A stretch of DNA of 31,808 nucleotides from Clostridiales bacterium (lineage in GTDB: Bacteria > Bacillota > Clostridia > Oscillospirales > Ruminococcaceae). Positions 31,773 to 31,808 of the stretch are shown one piece after another. The notes beneath the pieces were generated by a model. That model saw only the letters and a list, made by a program, of their open reading frames with translations. It searched no databases and was not told the DNA's origin. The stretch covers positions 1 to 31,808 of the forward strand of contig QAMM01000004.1 in NCBI GenBank assembly GCA_003150405.1, given 5' to 3'. How positions within the stretch are numbered: position 1 is the stretch's first letter; each line of letters opens with the position of its first letter. Both the position numbers and the translations under genes were made by a program.

Positions 31773-31808
31773 TAGTTAGTTTATGCCGTTTTGTTCTGAT
31801 TTGGTTCG

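Larger units (their letters stand above)
29785..31808 (-). mobile_element. Left end of an integrative element inserted at tRNA-Leu (partial)
   Basis: An integrase and an XRE repressor, both on the minus strand, lie directly behind the intact tRNA-Leu, with the integrase C-terminus facing it. This is the usual layout of prophages and integrative conjugative elements that use a tRNA 3' end as attB. The element continues past the end of the window, so its cargo, type and second att site cannot be seen. The left boundary is approximate. Confidence 0.7.

Noticed and set aside
1..31808. CRISPR arrays, insertion sequences and rRNA genes
   Set aside because: No regularly spaced direct repeats, transposase genes or rRNA-like sequences were seen anywhere in the window.

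Overview
This window looks like part of the chromosome of an anaerobic, endospore-forming Clostridia-type Firmicute, probably in the Oscillospirales/Ruminococcaceae range (the placement is an inference). The support is spo0A next to spoIVB, a four-subunit 2-oxoacid:ferredoxin oxidoreductase, strong AGGAGG-type ribosome binding sites, sigma-A promoters with 17-bp spacers, and a citramalate-type branched-chain amino acid cluster.

Layout, left to right. (1) 1-215: tRNA-Pro(GGG) on the minus strand with its terminator. (2) 479-4825: a potABCD polyamine ABC transporter operon with a strong promoter, a leader of about 185 nt and a PotA carrying a duplicated C-terminal module; an amidohydrolase follows. 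(3) 5800-10364, all minus: a CPA2-type cation/H+ antiporter, the classic rpsF-ssb-rpsR operon with a candidate S6:S18 leader, and galU behind a RING/zinc-ribbon membrane protein. (4) 10475-11876: prfB without the programmed frameshift. (5) 11898-14044, minus: spo0A and spoIVB. (6) 14169-17621: a P-loop ATPase leading a ferredoxin-alpha-beta-gamma oxoacid oxidoreductase operon. (7) 17623-19363: a gene-poor accessory stretch with a DUF2188 gene, a coupled 27-codon ORF, a candidate two-hairpin small RNA and an orphan 121-aa protein. (8) 19364-22167, minus: an MFS transporter gene broken in a T7 tract, a GNAT acetyltransferase and tyrA. (9) 22632-28938: ilvB-cimA-leuC-leuD-leuB, then a YbaK-type deacylase. 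(10) 29665-31808: tRNA-Leu(GAG) followed by the left end of an integrative element with a tyrosine recombinase and an XRE repressor; its other end is outside the window.

How the genes work together. CimA, LeuCD and LeuB can convert pyruvate and acetyl-CoA through citramalate to 2-oxobutyrate, which IlvB then condenses with pyruvate, giving a threonine-independent isoleucine route. The Kor/Vor complex links 2-oxoacids to CoA thioesters and reduced ferredoxin. Spo0A and SpoIVB act early and late in sporulation.

Most of the window is ordinary core genome. The least explained parts are the 17.6-19.4 kb stretch, above all the candidate small RNA at 18407-18480, and the 20-nt identity between the 3' halves of tRNA-Pro and the tRNA-Leu that hosts the integrative element. 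I did not find a clear new multi-gene defence or biosynthetic system.
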